A DNA stretch of 64,000 nucleotides from Sulfolobales archaeon. GTDB lineage: Archaea; Thermoproteota; Thermoprotei_A; Sulfolobales; AG1. A model generated the notes under the pieces. The model was not told where the DNA came from, made no database searches, and saw only the letters and a program-made list of their open reading frames with translations. The stretch is taken from positions 124,001 through 188,000 of the forward strand of contig JAVZPJ010000001.1 of NCBI GenBank assembly GCA_038881635.1, read 5' to 3'. The position numbers and the translations under genes were made by a program. Of this stretch, positions 12,011-20,567 are shown one piece after another. Positions within the stretch are counted from its first letter, which is position 1. Each line of letters opens with the position of its first letter.

Positions 12011-13093
12011 TTGAGCTTAAGAGATCTAGAATCTCATGTGATACTTCTAGTAGGATTGGCAGCGTTTATAGGATATCTGTTCTTCATAGGTTTTAATAAT
12101 ATCATCGTGCTGGTTCTAAAACTCTCGCCATATACTCTAGCCCTGGTCTTATTAACCATGATCCTTGGAATGATTCTTCATGCTCTCACATGGTTCTTCT
12201 CTTTAATCTCTAATCGGTTTGAGAGAGGTGTAAGAGTGAGAGATTGTATAGGTATAACGGGCGTATCTCTTCTATCGGGATACCTACTTCCTGTAGGAGC
12301 TGTTACAGATATTGTTAGGGTGGTTCTCTCGATGAGGAGAATGAATCTAAAGCCTTCTACAGCTATATCCTCAGTAATACTTCATAGATTATATCTATCT
12401 TTATCAGGTTTAATATTATTCGTAGCAATCTACTTATTAGGTTTTCTCCTCTATGGTACCTATTTAAAGTCAGCGCAATTACTTATAATAACATTCTACG
12501 TAGCTCTAGTGATCCTTCCTACGCTAGCTTTTGCTGGAATTATTGGAAGTTCTTTTTTCAGAAATTTTATGTATAAAATTACTATCTTTGTAGAGAAAAA
12601 GTTTTCTAGGAAGTATTCTTTCAATCCAGAGATCTTTGTCTATGAATATAGAGATTCCCTGAAAAGATCTTTTACTTCGATACCATATTCCTCTCTAGCT
12701 TTCACCACTTCAATAGGAGAATGGTTTCTCTTAACAGTAACAACATATCTTATTATATCAGGCTTCACCACGTATACAAGTATCATGGAATCTTTCACTG
12801 TTGCTTTATCTGTTCAGCTTATCTACTGGATCATGCCTCTCTCATTCAGTAGTTCAATAGGTCTTCTAGAACTTTTCACGACACTTCTACTCCAGCTCTC
12901 AGGACTTTCACCTCAGGTAGCTGCAAGTTTCGTAATACTCTATAGGATCTTTGGATTTCTAGCAATCTTCACACTCTCCTATCCAGCTCTCAGAGCTATG
13001 AAAATTAGAAGACTGAAAGATCTGATAGAACCTATATCCAGCGGCTACTATGAAGATAGAGGTATGCGGGAAATGTCTCAGAATAGAAAATAA
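12011..13093 (+). CDS. Membrane protein, LPG-synthase/UPF0104 type
   Basis: A 360-residue integral membrane protein with about eight hydrophobic helices. The pattern of SGYLLPVGAVTDIVRVVLSMR, SVILHRLYLSLSGL and a late GLLELFTTLLLQLSG fits the lysylphosphatidylglycerol synthase transmembrane family (UPF0104/YbhN-like). Archaeal members are of unknown function and are often near lipid or glycan genes. The TTG start follows a purine-rich AAGGATTAGG. It lies 58 bases after the acyl-CoA synthetase on the same strand and may share its message, which would fit a role in lipid handling. It converges on the livF gene. Confidence 0.72.
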   Translation: MSLRDLESHVILLVGLAAFIGYLFFIGFNNIIVLVLKLSPYTLALVLLTMILGMILHALTWFFSLISNRFERGVRVRDCIGITGVSLLSGYLLPVGAVTDIVRVVLSMRRMNLKPSTAISSVILHRLYLSLSGLILFVAIYLLGFLLYGTYLKSAQLLIITFYVALVILPTLAFAGIIGSSFFRNFMYKITIFVEKKFSRKYSFNPEIFVYEYRDSLKRSFTSIPYSSLAFTTSIGEWFLLTVTTYLIISGFTTYTSIMESFTVALSVQLIYWIMPLSFSSSIGLLELFTTLLLQLSGLSPQVAASFVILYRIFGFLAIFTLSYPALRAMKIRRLKDLIEPISSGYYEDRGMREMSQNRK

Positions 13094-13101
13094 ATAAACT
13101 C

Positions 13102-13815
13102 TTATGTGATCCCTAGATATAGTCTTGCAAAGTCAGGATTCTTAAGAAGCTCTTGAGGTTCTCCCTCATACCTTATAGTTCCACTTACCAGCAGGTAAGC
13201 CTTATCTCCTATCTGAAGGGCTTTTGCCGCGTGTTGCTCTACTAATATTATTGTTATCTTATGTCTATCTCTGAGTTCAACTACGGTATCTAGAACTTTT
13301 TTGACTATCTTAGGTGCCAGATCTGTTGTCACTTCATCTAGAAGCATTATCTCAGGTTTTCTCATAAGAGCCATGCCAATTGCTAGCATTCTTCTCTCAC
13401 CACCACTTAGCGTCCCAGCTTTTCTTCTTCTAAATTCTGAAAGCACAGGAAATATATCTAAGATCTCTTCTATTCTATCTTTAATCTCCTCCTGAGGAAG
13501 AAGATATCCTGCCATTCTAAGATTCTCTTCTACTGTTAACGATGAGAATATATTACCTATTTGAGGCACGTATGAGATCCCTAGCTTAGCTATCTTGTAT
13601 GGGGGCATTCTACTTATATCCTTATCTTTAAAGAATATGTTTCCTGAGAAAAGAGTTGCGAGACCTACTATAGAGTTCATCAGAGTTGTTTTTCCAGCTC
13701 CATTAGGTCCTACGACAACTGTTATCTTATTAGCTTCCGCACTAAAATTAACGTCGAAGAGAACTTTGAGACTTCCATATCCCGAGAAGAGTTTTCTGGT
13801 CTCTAAAAGAGGCAT
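13102..13815 (-). CDS. livF: Branched-chain amino acid ABC transporter ATPase LivF
   Basis: A 237-residue ABC ATPase with Walker A GPNGAGKTT (37-45), Q-loop in ISYVPQIGNIFSSLTVEENL, signature LSGGERRMLAIGMALM, Walker B IMLLDEVTTDLAP and the switch His in VEQHAAKAL. The short length and VPQ...IFSSLTVEENL segment are typical of LivF. With LivG it powers uptake through the LivH/LivM channel. It starts 4 bases after the livG stop, so the two ATPases are made together, presumably as a heterodimer. Amino acid specificity (Leu/Ile/Val or broader amide/urea types) cannot be fixed from the ATPase. Confidence 0.9.
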   Translation of the reverse strand: MPLLETRKLFSGYGSLKVLFDVNFSAEANKITVVVGPNGAGKTTLMNSIVGLATLFSGNIFFKDKDISRMPPYKIAKLGISYVPQIGNIFSSLTVEENLRMAGYLLPQEEIKDRIEEILDIFPVLSEFRRRKAGTLSGGERRMLAIGMALMRKPEIMLLDEVTTDLAPKIVKKVLDTVVELRDRHKITIILVEQHAAKALQIGDKAYLLVSGTIRYEGEPQELLKNPDFARLYLGIT

Positions 13816-13819
13816 TAGA

Positions 13820-14617
13820 TCACCCTATGTAAACTTCTATAACCTGAGGATTATTAACAATACTCTGAGGATCTCCCTCCGCTATTACTCTTCCTCTATC
13901 CATAACATAGACATAATCTGCGAAAGGAAGCGCTATATCTATTCTATGCTCTATAACCAGAAAGCTCACACTACTATTCTCTCTAATCTTTCTAATCTGT
14001 TTAAAGATCTCGTGTGCGTATGCAGGGTCTGTGCCTCCTATAGGCTCGTCTAAGATTATAAGATTCGCTCCTGTCGCGAGAGCTCTAGCAACTTCTAGCA
14101 TCTTAAGTTGTCCAGCTCCGAGAGCTTTAGCGGTCTGATCCCAGTTCTTTTCAAGACCTACCATTCTTAATATATTAAGAGCTTTAGAGATATTCTCCTC
14201 TTCACTCTTACGCCATAAATTTTTTATAGGAGCTATAAGAGGATTTTCACCGGGGTTGTTCATTGCAACAAGCACGTTGTCTAGTACTGTGAGAGATAAG
14301 AAGGGTTGTGGTATTTGAAAGGTTCTAACTATACCCATCTTATACCTCTTATGAGGTTCTAGATCTGTTATATCAATAGAACTTCCGTCAGGATCCGGTC
14401 TATATATGATTCTCCCTTCATCAGCTTTTAACACACCTGTACATAGATTTACAAATGTCGTCTTCCCAGCACCATTAGGTCCTATCAGAAGAGTTATCTT
14501 ATTTCGTAAAATCTTCATATTAACCCTGTTAACGGCTACTAGACCACCGAATCTTTTCACAAGATCCCTGGTCTCCAGAATGGGAATAGAAGTTTTTTCG
14601 CTTAATTCTCTGCTCAA
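13820..14617 (-). CDS. livG: Branched-chain amino acid ABC transporter ATPase LivG
   Basis: An ABC ATPase of about 265 residues with Walker A GPNGAGKTT, the LivG-type insertion MGIVRTFQIPQPFLSLTVLDNV, an unusual signature LGAGQLKMLEVARAL (instead of LSxGQ) and Walker B LIILDEPIGGTDP. The C-terminus MDRGRVIAEGDPQSIVNNPQVIEVYIG is typical of LivG. A GTG at 14626 would add three residues; TTG 14617 is preferred because GGGGTG lies 6-11 bases before it and because a candidate upstream frame ends in the same TTGA. livF follows 4 bases downstream. The promoter may lie 230 bases upstream (see the 14614-14847 feature). Confidence 0.88.
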   Translation of the reverse strand: MSRELSEKTSIPILETRDLVKRFGGLVAVNRVNMKILRNKITLLIGPNGAGKTTFVNLCTGVLKADEGRIIYRPDPDGSSIDITDLEPHKRYKMGIVRTFQIPQPFLSLTVLDNVLVAMNNPGENPLIAPIKNLWRKSEEENISKALNILRMVGLEKNWDQTAKALGAGQLKMLEVARALATGANLIILDEPIGGTDPAYAHEIFKQIRKIRENSSVSFLVIEHRIDIALPFADYVYVMDRGRVIAEGDPQSIVNNPQVIEVYIG

Positions 14618-14847
14618 TAGAAACACCCCATGATCTTCTCAATGCTTTGAGGAATTAAGACTCTCTTCGAAATAGAGAGATTCAGCTTTGTGTATTCTCT
14701 CCTCAGAGAGTTAGATCTCTTGCCGAATCTCTGGTATTTGAAATTCATCTTTTCTTGATCGGAATTCGAGAATACTCGCCCTAGATGTATAGATAGAGAG
14801 CTAATTCTAGAGTATTTTGAGAAAGCTATTGGTTTCAAGAGCACCAT
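14614..14847 (-). CDS. Candidate leader ORF in front of livG
   Basis: A 77-residue, basic, Ser/Arg/Lys-rich frame (pI clearly high) begins with ATG at 14847, about 28 bases after a good minus-strand TATA box (AGTTTATAAG, 14880-14871), as a leaderless gene would. It ends in a TGA that overlaps the livG TTG start as TTGA, the coupling seen elsewhere in this window. No fold or family is recognised. It fills what would otherwise be an empty 300-base spacer. It may be a small protein, a regulatory leader peptide, or simply an untranslated leader in which the frame is chance. Confidence 0.3.
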   Translation of the reverse strand: MVLLKPIAFSKYSRISSLSIHLGRVFSNSDQEKMNFKYQRFGKRSNSLRREYTKLNLSISKRVLIPQSIEKIMGCFY

Positions 14848-14870
14848 CAATATGCCATGATGTATGAACC

Positions 14871-14880
14871 CTTATAAACT
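14871..14880 (-). promoter_or_regulatory. TATA box for livG-livF transcript
   Basis: The minus strand reads AGTTTATAAG here, with a predicted transcript start near 14850. This is the only strong TATA candidate in the livK-livG spacer, so livGF mRNA would carry a 230-base leader, unusual in a window where most leaders are absent or very short. Confidence 0.45.
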
Positions 14881-14948
14881 TTCTATTATGCTTCTGACTT
14901 AAGAGAACAAAGATATACTAGAAATATAAATAAAAAAGTTCTTTGTTT

Positions 14949-16277
14949 TTATGTATAGAATTCTATTGTCTCTGTAAGCCCACGATATAGTCCTACTACC
15001 TTCCACGTATACGTGCCATTTTCGAATACCACAGCCCACAGATCGTAATCTCCTAGAGCTCTATCACCGTTGCTATCAAGAACAATGAACCCTGAGGCTC
15101 CTATGTAGTGTGAGAGAATTAATGGTAATGTGTTCTTAATTGCTTCACCATCATACTTGCCGCATGCATCTATGGCCAGAGCTACAGTCCATAAAGCATC
15201 ATATACGAAGTATGTATATCCCATAGGCTCCATTCCTAACGCATCTTTAACCCACTTTCTGATCTTCTCAGTATATGGAGATATTCCTGGTGAAGCCATT
15301 GTATTCCACAGCTTAACTTTAACGGCGAACTCAGCTATAGGAGGATCTAGAAGCGGTTGCACTGCTGCCGTTCCATCGGATCCCTGCCATATAACGCTTC
15401 CAAGAACCGGATAATTCTTAGCTGCAGCTATTAATGCAGCTGCTTCTTCAAAGCTTATCATGAGAACACCTACTTTATTAGCACCATACTTAGACACAGC
15501 GTCAGATACTATAGAATTCAACCTGCTTGCCTCTACAGAGAACTCCTTAGCTGCAGGATCGTATCTTACTCCTTCAAGCACTCCACAGGATTCGCCACTG
15601 GCCTTGCATATGCTATTAAAACTCTCTACAGTAGCCTTCTCAAGCCCGTCTCCCCAGGTATCTCCTCTCCATATAGGAGCAATCCATCTCACACCTCTGA
15701 GCCACATGATCTTAGCTATAGCCTTACCCTGATAAAGATCATTTGGCGTGTATCTCAGTATCATATCATTAAGAGCTAGAGCCGGAGAAGTCGAAGAAGG
15801 CGATATAACCAGAAGTTTATTAGCATCTACATAACTCTTTACCTCAGCAACCTCAGCACTGGATGCGAGACCAATAAAAACCTTAACCCCTCTACCATGT
15901 AATGCCATAACCTTATCTAGAGCTGTCTTAGGATCTGTAGCAGTGTCTTCAAATATTAAACGTATCCTCCAAGGCCTCCCGAGAGAAGCTAGATAAGAGT
16001 TGATTTCCTCAGCAGCTTTTTCAGCTACAACTCTATATTGTTTTCCAAAGGTTGATAGAACGCCTGTAAGTGGTATTGTCATACCAATAGGTATATCCCC
16101 GCTAAGCCCAGTCGCTGGTGCTGTAACAGCGACAGTTGCTGTGGTGGCTGTTCCCACACCCGCTGGGGGTGCCATGGATATTCCAAGTAGATAACCTCCT
16201 ATAAGTCCTACCACTAGAAGTGCTATTGATAAAGCCACTGCCGTGATCTTGGATATACCGGCTTTACTCATGTTCAA
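14949..16277 (-). CDS. livK: Branched-chain amino acid ABC transporter substrate-binding protein
   Basis: A 442-residue type I solute-binding protein. Residues 10-33 form an N-terminal hydrophobic anchor, followed by an Ala/Thr-rich linker (40-60) of the kind that tethers archaeal binding proteins outside the membrane. The mature part begins IPIGMTIPLTGVLSTFGKQ and contains VFIGLASSAEVAEV and LLVISPSSTSPALA, typical of the LivJ/LivK (periplasmic binding protein 6) family. It should capture amino acids for LivHM. A TATA box (16310-16301, minus strand) puts transcript start near 16280, so the TTG at 16277 or the ATG two codons later is used with almost no leader. It is a separate unit, divergent from livHM. 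Confidence 0.92.
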   Translation of the reverse strand: MNMSKAGISKITAVALSIALLVVGLIGGYLLGISMAPPAGVGTATTATVAVTAPATGLSGDIPIGMTIPLTGVLSTFGKQYRVVAEKAAEEINSYLASLGRPWRIRLIFEDTATDPKTALDKVMALHGRGVKVFIGLASSAEVAEVKSYVDANKLLVISPSSTSPALALNDMILRYTPNDLYQGKAIAKIMWLRGVRWIAPIWRGDTWGDGLEKATVESFNSICKASGESCGVLEGVRYDPAAKEFSVEASRLNSIVSDAVSKYGANKVGVLMISFEEAAALIAAAKNYPVLGSVIWQGSDGTAAVQPLLDPPIAEFAVKVKLWNTMASPGISPYTEKIRKWVKDALGMEPMGYTYFVYDALWTVALAIDACGKYDGEAIKNTLPLILSHYIGASGFIVLDSNGDRALGDYDLWAVVFENGTYTWKVVGLYRGLTETIEFYT

Positions 16278-16450
16278 AACCCAAAGGATTCTGTCTTAGA
16301 AAGTATATAAGTTTTTTGTATTATAAATTTTAAAATAAGCTTCTAGATAATAATTTTATATAAGATAAGACTCACAAATCTAGAAAAATGATGATCCATC
16401 TTAATAAAAATATATAAGATGAACCTAACAAAGTATTCTGGTGCTACAAT
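16278..16450. promoter_or_regulatory. Divergent livK / livHM promoter region
   Basis: The 173-base AT-rich spacer carries a minus-strand TATA box at 16301-16310 for livK and a plus-strand one at 16408-16417 (AATATATAAG) for livH, with GGTG just before the livH TTG. The two promoters are about 100 bases apart, leaving room for a shared regulator site; I see no clear palindrome. Confidence 0.5.
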
Positions 16451-17404
16451 TTGATAGAATCAGATCTCATAGTTAAGGCTCTGGCGTATGCTAGTGGTAT
16501 AGGTATTGGTGCTGCTGCTATAACCCTGATCTATAGTACTACTCGAACATTTAATTTCGCTCATGCTAGCATGGTTGCATGGGGATTCTATATTGTATTT
16601 ACCATGACTACATTCTTTGGAGGTTCTCCTTATTACTATCTACCTCTAGCAGGATTGTTCTCTTCGCTCCTAGGAATTATACTCTATTTAGCAGTTAACA
16701 GAAGACTTTTAGAGAGAGGAGCTAGCGAAGTCACCCTTATGATGTCTACCTTAGGAGTTGATCTTATTTTCTTCGGATTTCTTAACGTCTATATAGACTA
16801 TATAGCGAGATTAATAGCAGCAAGGAATATTCCTGTTAATCCATTCTTCTTCGTGCTTGAAACGAAAGATTTCACAATACCATATCTGAATATAAGAGGT
16901 GCAGGTCTTGTAGGTCCTCTGATCCTAGTAGTAGGTGTGTTATTCCTTCATCTGCTTCTAACGAGAACAAAGATTGGTATTGCTATGAGAGCTTCTATAG
17001 AAAATCCTAGTCTCGCAGCTAGTCTCGGTGTGAATCCATATATTATATATCTCGTAGCCTGGATATTAGGAGGTTTCATGGCCGGGCTTAGCGGGGGTTT
17101 TCTGAGCCTGGTTCAAACCGGTAATAATTATGTTGGAATGCTTCTAATAGTCTCATTCTTCGCAGGATCTATAGTAGGAGGTCTATACTCTATCTTCGGA
17201 AGTCTTTTAGGAGGTCTTCTTATAGGGTTAAGCGAGTATATTGGTATATATCTTCTCTCAATATACCTAGGAGGAGGAATTCTAGCTTACAGACCTGCAA
17301 TCCCTCTAGCTGTAATGGTGGCAACTCTACTAATCCAGCCTTCAGGATTAGCTGGTGTTAATTGGCAGGGTTTATACAGAAAACTCAGAGAGATACTGAG
17401 GTGA
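16451..17404 (+). CDS. livH: Branched-chain amino acid ABC transporter permease LivH
   Basis: A 317-residue permease with about eight membrane helices. Family features include the opening ...YASGIGIGAAAITLIYSTTRTFNFAH, where the FNFAHAS segment matches the conserved LivH FNLAHG region, LMMSTLGVDLIF, the EAA-like loop RTKIGIAMRASIENPSLAASLG and AWILGGFMAGLSGG. It forms half of the membrane channel with LivM. The TTG start is preceded by GGTG at 9-12 bases. livM begins 4 bases after its stop, so both are co-expressed. Confidence 0.92.
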   Translation: MIESDLIVKALAYASGIGIGAAAITLIYSTTRTFNFAHASMVAWGFYIVFTMTTFFGGSPYYYLPLAGLFSSLLGIILYLAVNRRLLERGASEVTLMMSTLGVDLIFFGFLNVYIDYIARLIAARNIPVNPFFFVLETKDFTIPYLNIRGAGLVGPLILVVGVLFLHLLLTRTKIGIAMRASIENPSLAASLGVNPYIIYLVAWILGGFMAGLSGGFLSLVQTGNNYVGMLLIVSFFAGSIVGGLYSIFGSLLGGLLIGLSEYIGIYLLSIYLGGGILAYRPAIPLAVMVATLLIQPSGLAGVNWQGLYRKLREILR

Positions 17405-17408
17405 TCTT

Positions 17409-18476
17409 ATGGATGGTGAGCTGTCGATATTTATAATGCAGATCTTACTTAACTTCGGTATATATCTTATAGTGACCTTAAGCCTTAATCTAGAGGTGGG
17501 ATTTCTAGGACTTCCTCAGTTCGGTCGAGTCCTCACAGTTCTCATGGGAGCTATAGTTGCTGGAGGTATCTCTGGAAGGATTATAGCATTCTACCTAGGA
17601 TTTCCTTGGGGTATGGAGTATACAGGATATGATAATTATAGGATTGTCAGCGAGATATCAGATATCCTAGCTAACAATCCTCTGCTATCTTTACAGTATC
17701 TAATCATGACATTGATCCTAGCAGCACTCTTAGGCGGTTTAATAGGATATCTAACTGCATATCCAGCTCTCAGACTTAAAGAAGCTTATCTAGGAATAAC
17801 ACTGCTAGCATTTGGAGATATAATGAATACCATTGCCTGGAATTTCGAACCTCTAGCTGGGGGGACAACAGGTGTTCTCGTGCCTGATCCATTTAGATTC
17901 TTAGGCGGTTATAGATTTGTTGGTGCAGTAGCTATAATTCTAGCGATAGCTATTCTAGTGTATGTCTATGTAGAATATTTAACAAGATCCCCTTATGGAA
18001 GGGTTTTAAGAGCTGTAAGAGATTCTGAGGTAGCTGCAGTTGTTTATGGTAAGAGTATCACTAGTCTGAGAAGAAACACTCTGATCATAGGAGGAGCTCT
18101 TGCAGCAATAGGAGGAGCTTTATGGAGCATGTACACTGGAAGCTTTAAAGCTGTGACATATACAAGACTTGTATGGACCTTCTGGCCTTGGGCTTTCATG
18201 ATGCTTGGTGGAACAGGTAATAACTTCGGTGTGCTTCTAGGCGTGCTCATATTCTCTATAGCGAGAACCTTTATAATTGTCTATAAAGGCCTTATCTCCA
18301 CATATCTTATGATCAGTCCAGAATGGCTTGAGTACATATTGGTAGGTCTCGTTATAGTGCTCTTAGTTCTATTCAGACCTCAGGGTATCATACCGGAGAA
18401 ACCTTTATCCACTCTCGGCCGCAAAGAGATCAACAGACTTGTAGAGGAATATTTGGGAAGAACCGAGAGAAAATAA
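17409..18476 (+). CDS. livM: Branched-chain amino acid ABC transporter permease LivM
   Basis: A 355-residue permease with eight to ten hydrophobic helices. LivM markers are LSLNLEVGFLGLPQFG (the usual LNLxxGxxGxxxLG region), AYPALRLKEAYLGITLLAFGDI, the EAA-like loop SPYGRVLRAVRDSEVAAVVYG and the C-terminal LLVLFRPQGIIPEKP. It pairs with LivH. A long polar segment between the first helices (about residues 60-90) is larger than in bacterial LivM. The gene ends 13 bases before the convergent Bud32 gene. Confidence 0.92.
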   Translation: MDGELSIFIMQILLNFGIYLIVTLSLNLEVGFLGLPQFGRVLTVLMGAIVAGGISGRIIAFYLGFPWGMEYTGYDNYRIVSEISDILANNPLLSLQYLIMTLILAALLGGLIGYLTAYPALRLKEAYLGITLLAFGDIMNTIAWNFEPLAGGTTGVLVPDPFRFLGGYRFVGAVAIILAIAILVYVYVEYLTRSPYGRVLRAVRDSEVAAVVYGKSITSLRRNTLIIGGALAAIGGALWSMYTGSFKAVTYTRLVWTFWPWAFMMLGGTGNNFGVLLGVLIFSIARTFIIVYKGLISTYLMISPEWLEYILVGLVIVLLVLFRPQGIIPEKPLSTLGRKEINRLVEEYLGRTERK

Positions 18477-18489
18477 GTTATTTCATTTT

Positions 18490-19143
18490 TCAGAATTTGT
18501 ATACACCTTTAATCTTTCTCTCAGCTACATATCTACCCATCATACGGATCTCATAGGCTCTTTTTAAAACTTCATCAGCTTGCTCATACATATTTTTATA
18601 TCCCTTGAAGAATAAGTTTTTCAATTCATCTGTATTGGATAGAGGTAGTGTTTCTAAGGATCTATAAGCAAGATGGAGGTCCACAGCTTTCTCCTCTATA
18701 TCTTTGCTATATCCTGATAACCCGAAATCAAGGATCCATACTCTTCCCAGAGCGTCTACTAGATAGTTTGACACCGTAGGATCTCCATGAAATATATTGT
18801 TCAAATGAATCTTACCCAAAATCTCTCCAGCTTTAAGAATTTTCAGAGGATCTCCTCCTTTCATCAGATAATCTCTGAGAGAGATTCCCTCGATAAATTC
18901 GATCACTATGATACTTTCCTCAGGATTTACGTAGAGCACTGAAGGAACCTCAACTCCTCTATCTCTGAGTTCTTTCATTACTCTAGCTTCATTAATAGTT
19001 CTTCTTTCTCTCATAACCTTATCAAGCTTTGGATCCATATATCTCTTAGGTTCTCTATACTTGATAACAACATCAACTCCAAAGAATCTAGACCTATATA
19101 AAACCGCTTCAGCTCCTCTACTTATCTCTTTCAAGATCTCCAT
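18490..19143 (-). CDS. bud32: Kae1-associated kinase Bud32 (KEOPS complex)
   Basis: A 217-residue minimal protein kinase of the piD261/Bud32 family. It has a short Gly-rich start (ISRGAEAVLYRS), the ATP-anchoring Lys in DVVIKYREPKRY, the catalytic loop HGDPTVSNYLV and the metal-binding ILDFGLS. The C-lobe is short, as in this family. Bud32 acts as an ATPase that supports Kae1 in making the t6A base of tRNAs that read ANN codons. It overlaps the kae1 gene by 13 bases. In many Euryarchaeota the two are fused; separate genes fit a crenarchaeon. The Lys-rich end (RKIKGVYKF) is typical of the regulatory tail. Confidence 0.94.
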   Translation of the reverse strand: MEILKEISRGAEAVLYRSRFFGVDVVIKYREPKRYMDPKLDKVMRERRTINEARVMKELRDRGVEVPSVLYVNPEESIIVIEFIEGISLRDYLMKGGDPLKILKAGEILGKIHLNNIFHGDPTVSNYLVDALGRVWILDFGLSGYSKDIEEKAVDLHLAYRSLETLPLSNTDELKNLFFKGYKNMYEQADEVLKRAYEIRMMGRYVAERKIKGVYKF

Positions 19144-20147
19144 ATGATCTCAACCTCATCAACCCTCCATCGAGGTCTTATAACGCTTCTTTCAATATCT
19201 ATAGAGATACCAGACCTATACATGAGAAGACCTGTCCAAGCTATCATAACACCGTTATCAACAGCATATTTAGGAGGAACCACATAAACCTCCGCTCCAT
19301 GTCTCTCTCCGGCAATCTCCATCTTTCTTCTTAGTACAGGACTTGCTGCAACCCCTCCAACTATCATGAGCTCTTTCTTTCTCGTGTGAGCAATACATCT
19401 CTCGGCAACTTCTGCAACCATAGAGTAAGCTATCTCTCTTAGTGTGTAGCATATGTTCTCGAGCTTCTCACCTCTTCTATAAGCTTTCAGAGCCGCTGTT
19501 AGTATTCCTGAGAATGAAAGATCTTGGCCTTTAACAACGTAGGGTATCTCCTCAACTATATCATTACCTTTCTCAGCACATCTATCAACCACGTGAAGTC
19601 CATCCACAACATATGGAGGTCCTAAACCAACTTCTCTAGCAAATGTGTCGAGAAGATTCCCGAGAGCTATGTCAAGAGTTTCACCGAAGATCCTGTATCT
19701 TCTCTCTACTAATGCTATCACAGCTGAATTACCTCCTGAGAGATATACTATAACAGGATCTCTAGCTCCTGTAAGTCTCAAACCTATCTCTATATGAGCA
19801 ACAGCATGGTTAACAGGTATTAAAGGCTTTCTATAGAAGCTTGCCATAGCTCTAGCAATTGTAGCTCCAACCCTGAGAACAGGTCCTAGACCCGGGCCTA
19901 GAGACACTGCTATAGCATTAATTTCACGTAGTTTGATACCGGAACTCTCTAGAGCTCTCTTAATAACCTCTGGAGCTTCGGATGCTAGGTATCTAGAAGA
20001 TTCTCTTGGATGGATCCCTCCTCTCTCCGGTTTATATACAACCCTCTCATCAGCTAATATGAAATTCTCCTCATCAGATACTATACCTACACCAAAAGTA
20101 TGAGCAGTAGATTCTATACCGAGAACAAGATCCTCCACGTATAACAC
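19131..20147 (-). CDS. kae1: tRNA threonylcarbamoyltransferase Kae1 (TsaD/OSGEP)
   Basis: A 338-residue ASKHA-fold protein that transfers the threonylcarbamoyl group to A37 of tRNA. It opens VLGIESTAHTFGVGIV, has the ESSRYLASEAPEV loop, VSLGPGLGPVLRVG, and the iron-binding histidines in PVNHAVAHIEIG, then IVYLSGGNSAVIA, and a C-terminal ASHKA segment DNGVMIAWTGL with the metal-binding Asp. Length is standard. It overlaps bud32 by 13 bases; the other KEOPS subunits (Pcc1, Cgi121) are not in the window. A 72-residue membrane protein gene ends 5 bases upstream and may belong to the same message. Confidence 0.95.
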   Translation of the reverse strand: MLYVEDLVLGIESTAHTFGVGIVSDEENFILADERVVYKPERGGIHPRESSRYLASEAPEVIKRALESSGIKLREINAIAVSLGPGLGPVLRVGATIARAMASFYRKPLIPVNHAVAHIEIGLRLTGARDPVIVYLSGGNSAVIALVERRYRIFGETLDIALGNLLDTFAREVGLGPPYVVDGLHVVDRCAEKGNDIVEEIPYVVKGQDLSFSGILTAALKAYRRGEKLENICYTLREIAYSMVAEVAERCIAHTRKKELMIVGGVAASPVLRRKMEIAGERHGAEVYVVPPKYAVDNGVMIAWTGLLMYRSGISIDIERSVIRPRWRVDEVEIIWRS

Positions 20148-20152
20148 CTTTC

Positions 20153-20371
20153 TTAAACAAGTGCTCTAGAAGACCTATACACGCCTAGACCACTACTGAG
20201 AAGTATCACACCTATTATAAATGATAGGAGAGAGGCAAGAGGTCTATCATATATTAGATAAATAACTGAAAGTAGGAGAAACATGAGAGAGGATAAGGTG
20301 AGCACAAGAGTAAGAAGCCTATCAAAATCCCTCTTCTCTCCTAGAATTCTTTTTAAAATATCTCTCGACAC
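20153..20371 (-). CDS. Small two-helix membrane protein upstream of kae1
   Basis: A 72-residue protein with a charged N-terminus (residues 1-18) and two clear membrane helices (about 20-40 and 45-65) joined by a short YDRPLAS turn. It has no recognisable family. The stop is 5 bases before the kae1 start, so it is probably first gene of a kae1-bud32 unit. The tRNA-Val(GAC) gene lies 62 bases upstream on the same strand. Codon use matches the neighbours, which supports a real gene. Confidence 0.55.
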   Translation of the reverse strand: MSRDILKRILGEKRDFDRLLTLVLTLSSLMFLLLSVIYLIYDRPLASLLSFIIGVILLSSGLGVYRSSRALV

Positions 20372-20432
20372 GAGATAGCCCCACTAGATATAGATTGTTG
20401 AGAAGTAATATAACCTCTCCATAAGTCTTCTA

Positions 20433-20507
20433 TGGGCCCGCGGGGACTTGAACCCCGGACCTCCGCCGCGTCAGGGCGGCGTCCTAACCAGGCTAGACGA
20501 CGGGCCC
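20433..20507 (-). tRNA. tRNA-Val (anticodon GAC)
   Basis: A complete cloverleaf on the minus strand. The acceptor pairs GGGCCCG with CGGGCCC, discriminator A. The anticodon stem is CCGCC/GGCGG around loop CTGACGC, so the anticodon is GAC, reading GUC and GUU. The T loop is TTCAAGT. No CCA is encoded and no intron is present. Outside the anticodon loop it is nearly identical to the two other Val tRNA genes in this window. Confidence 0.96.
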
Positions 20508-20567
20508 CCACTATTATCTTAAGATGTGGATAATAAGTGTTTCGGTATGGAAGTTAGATATGTACGA

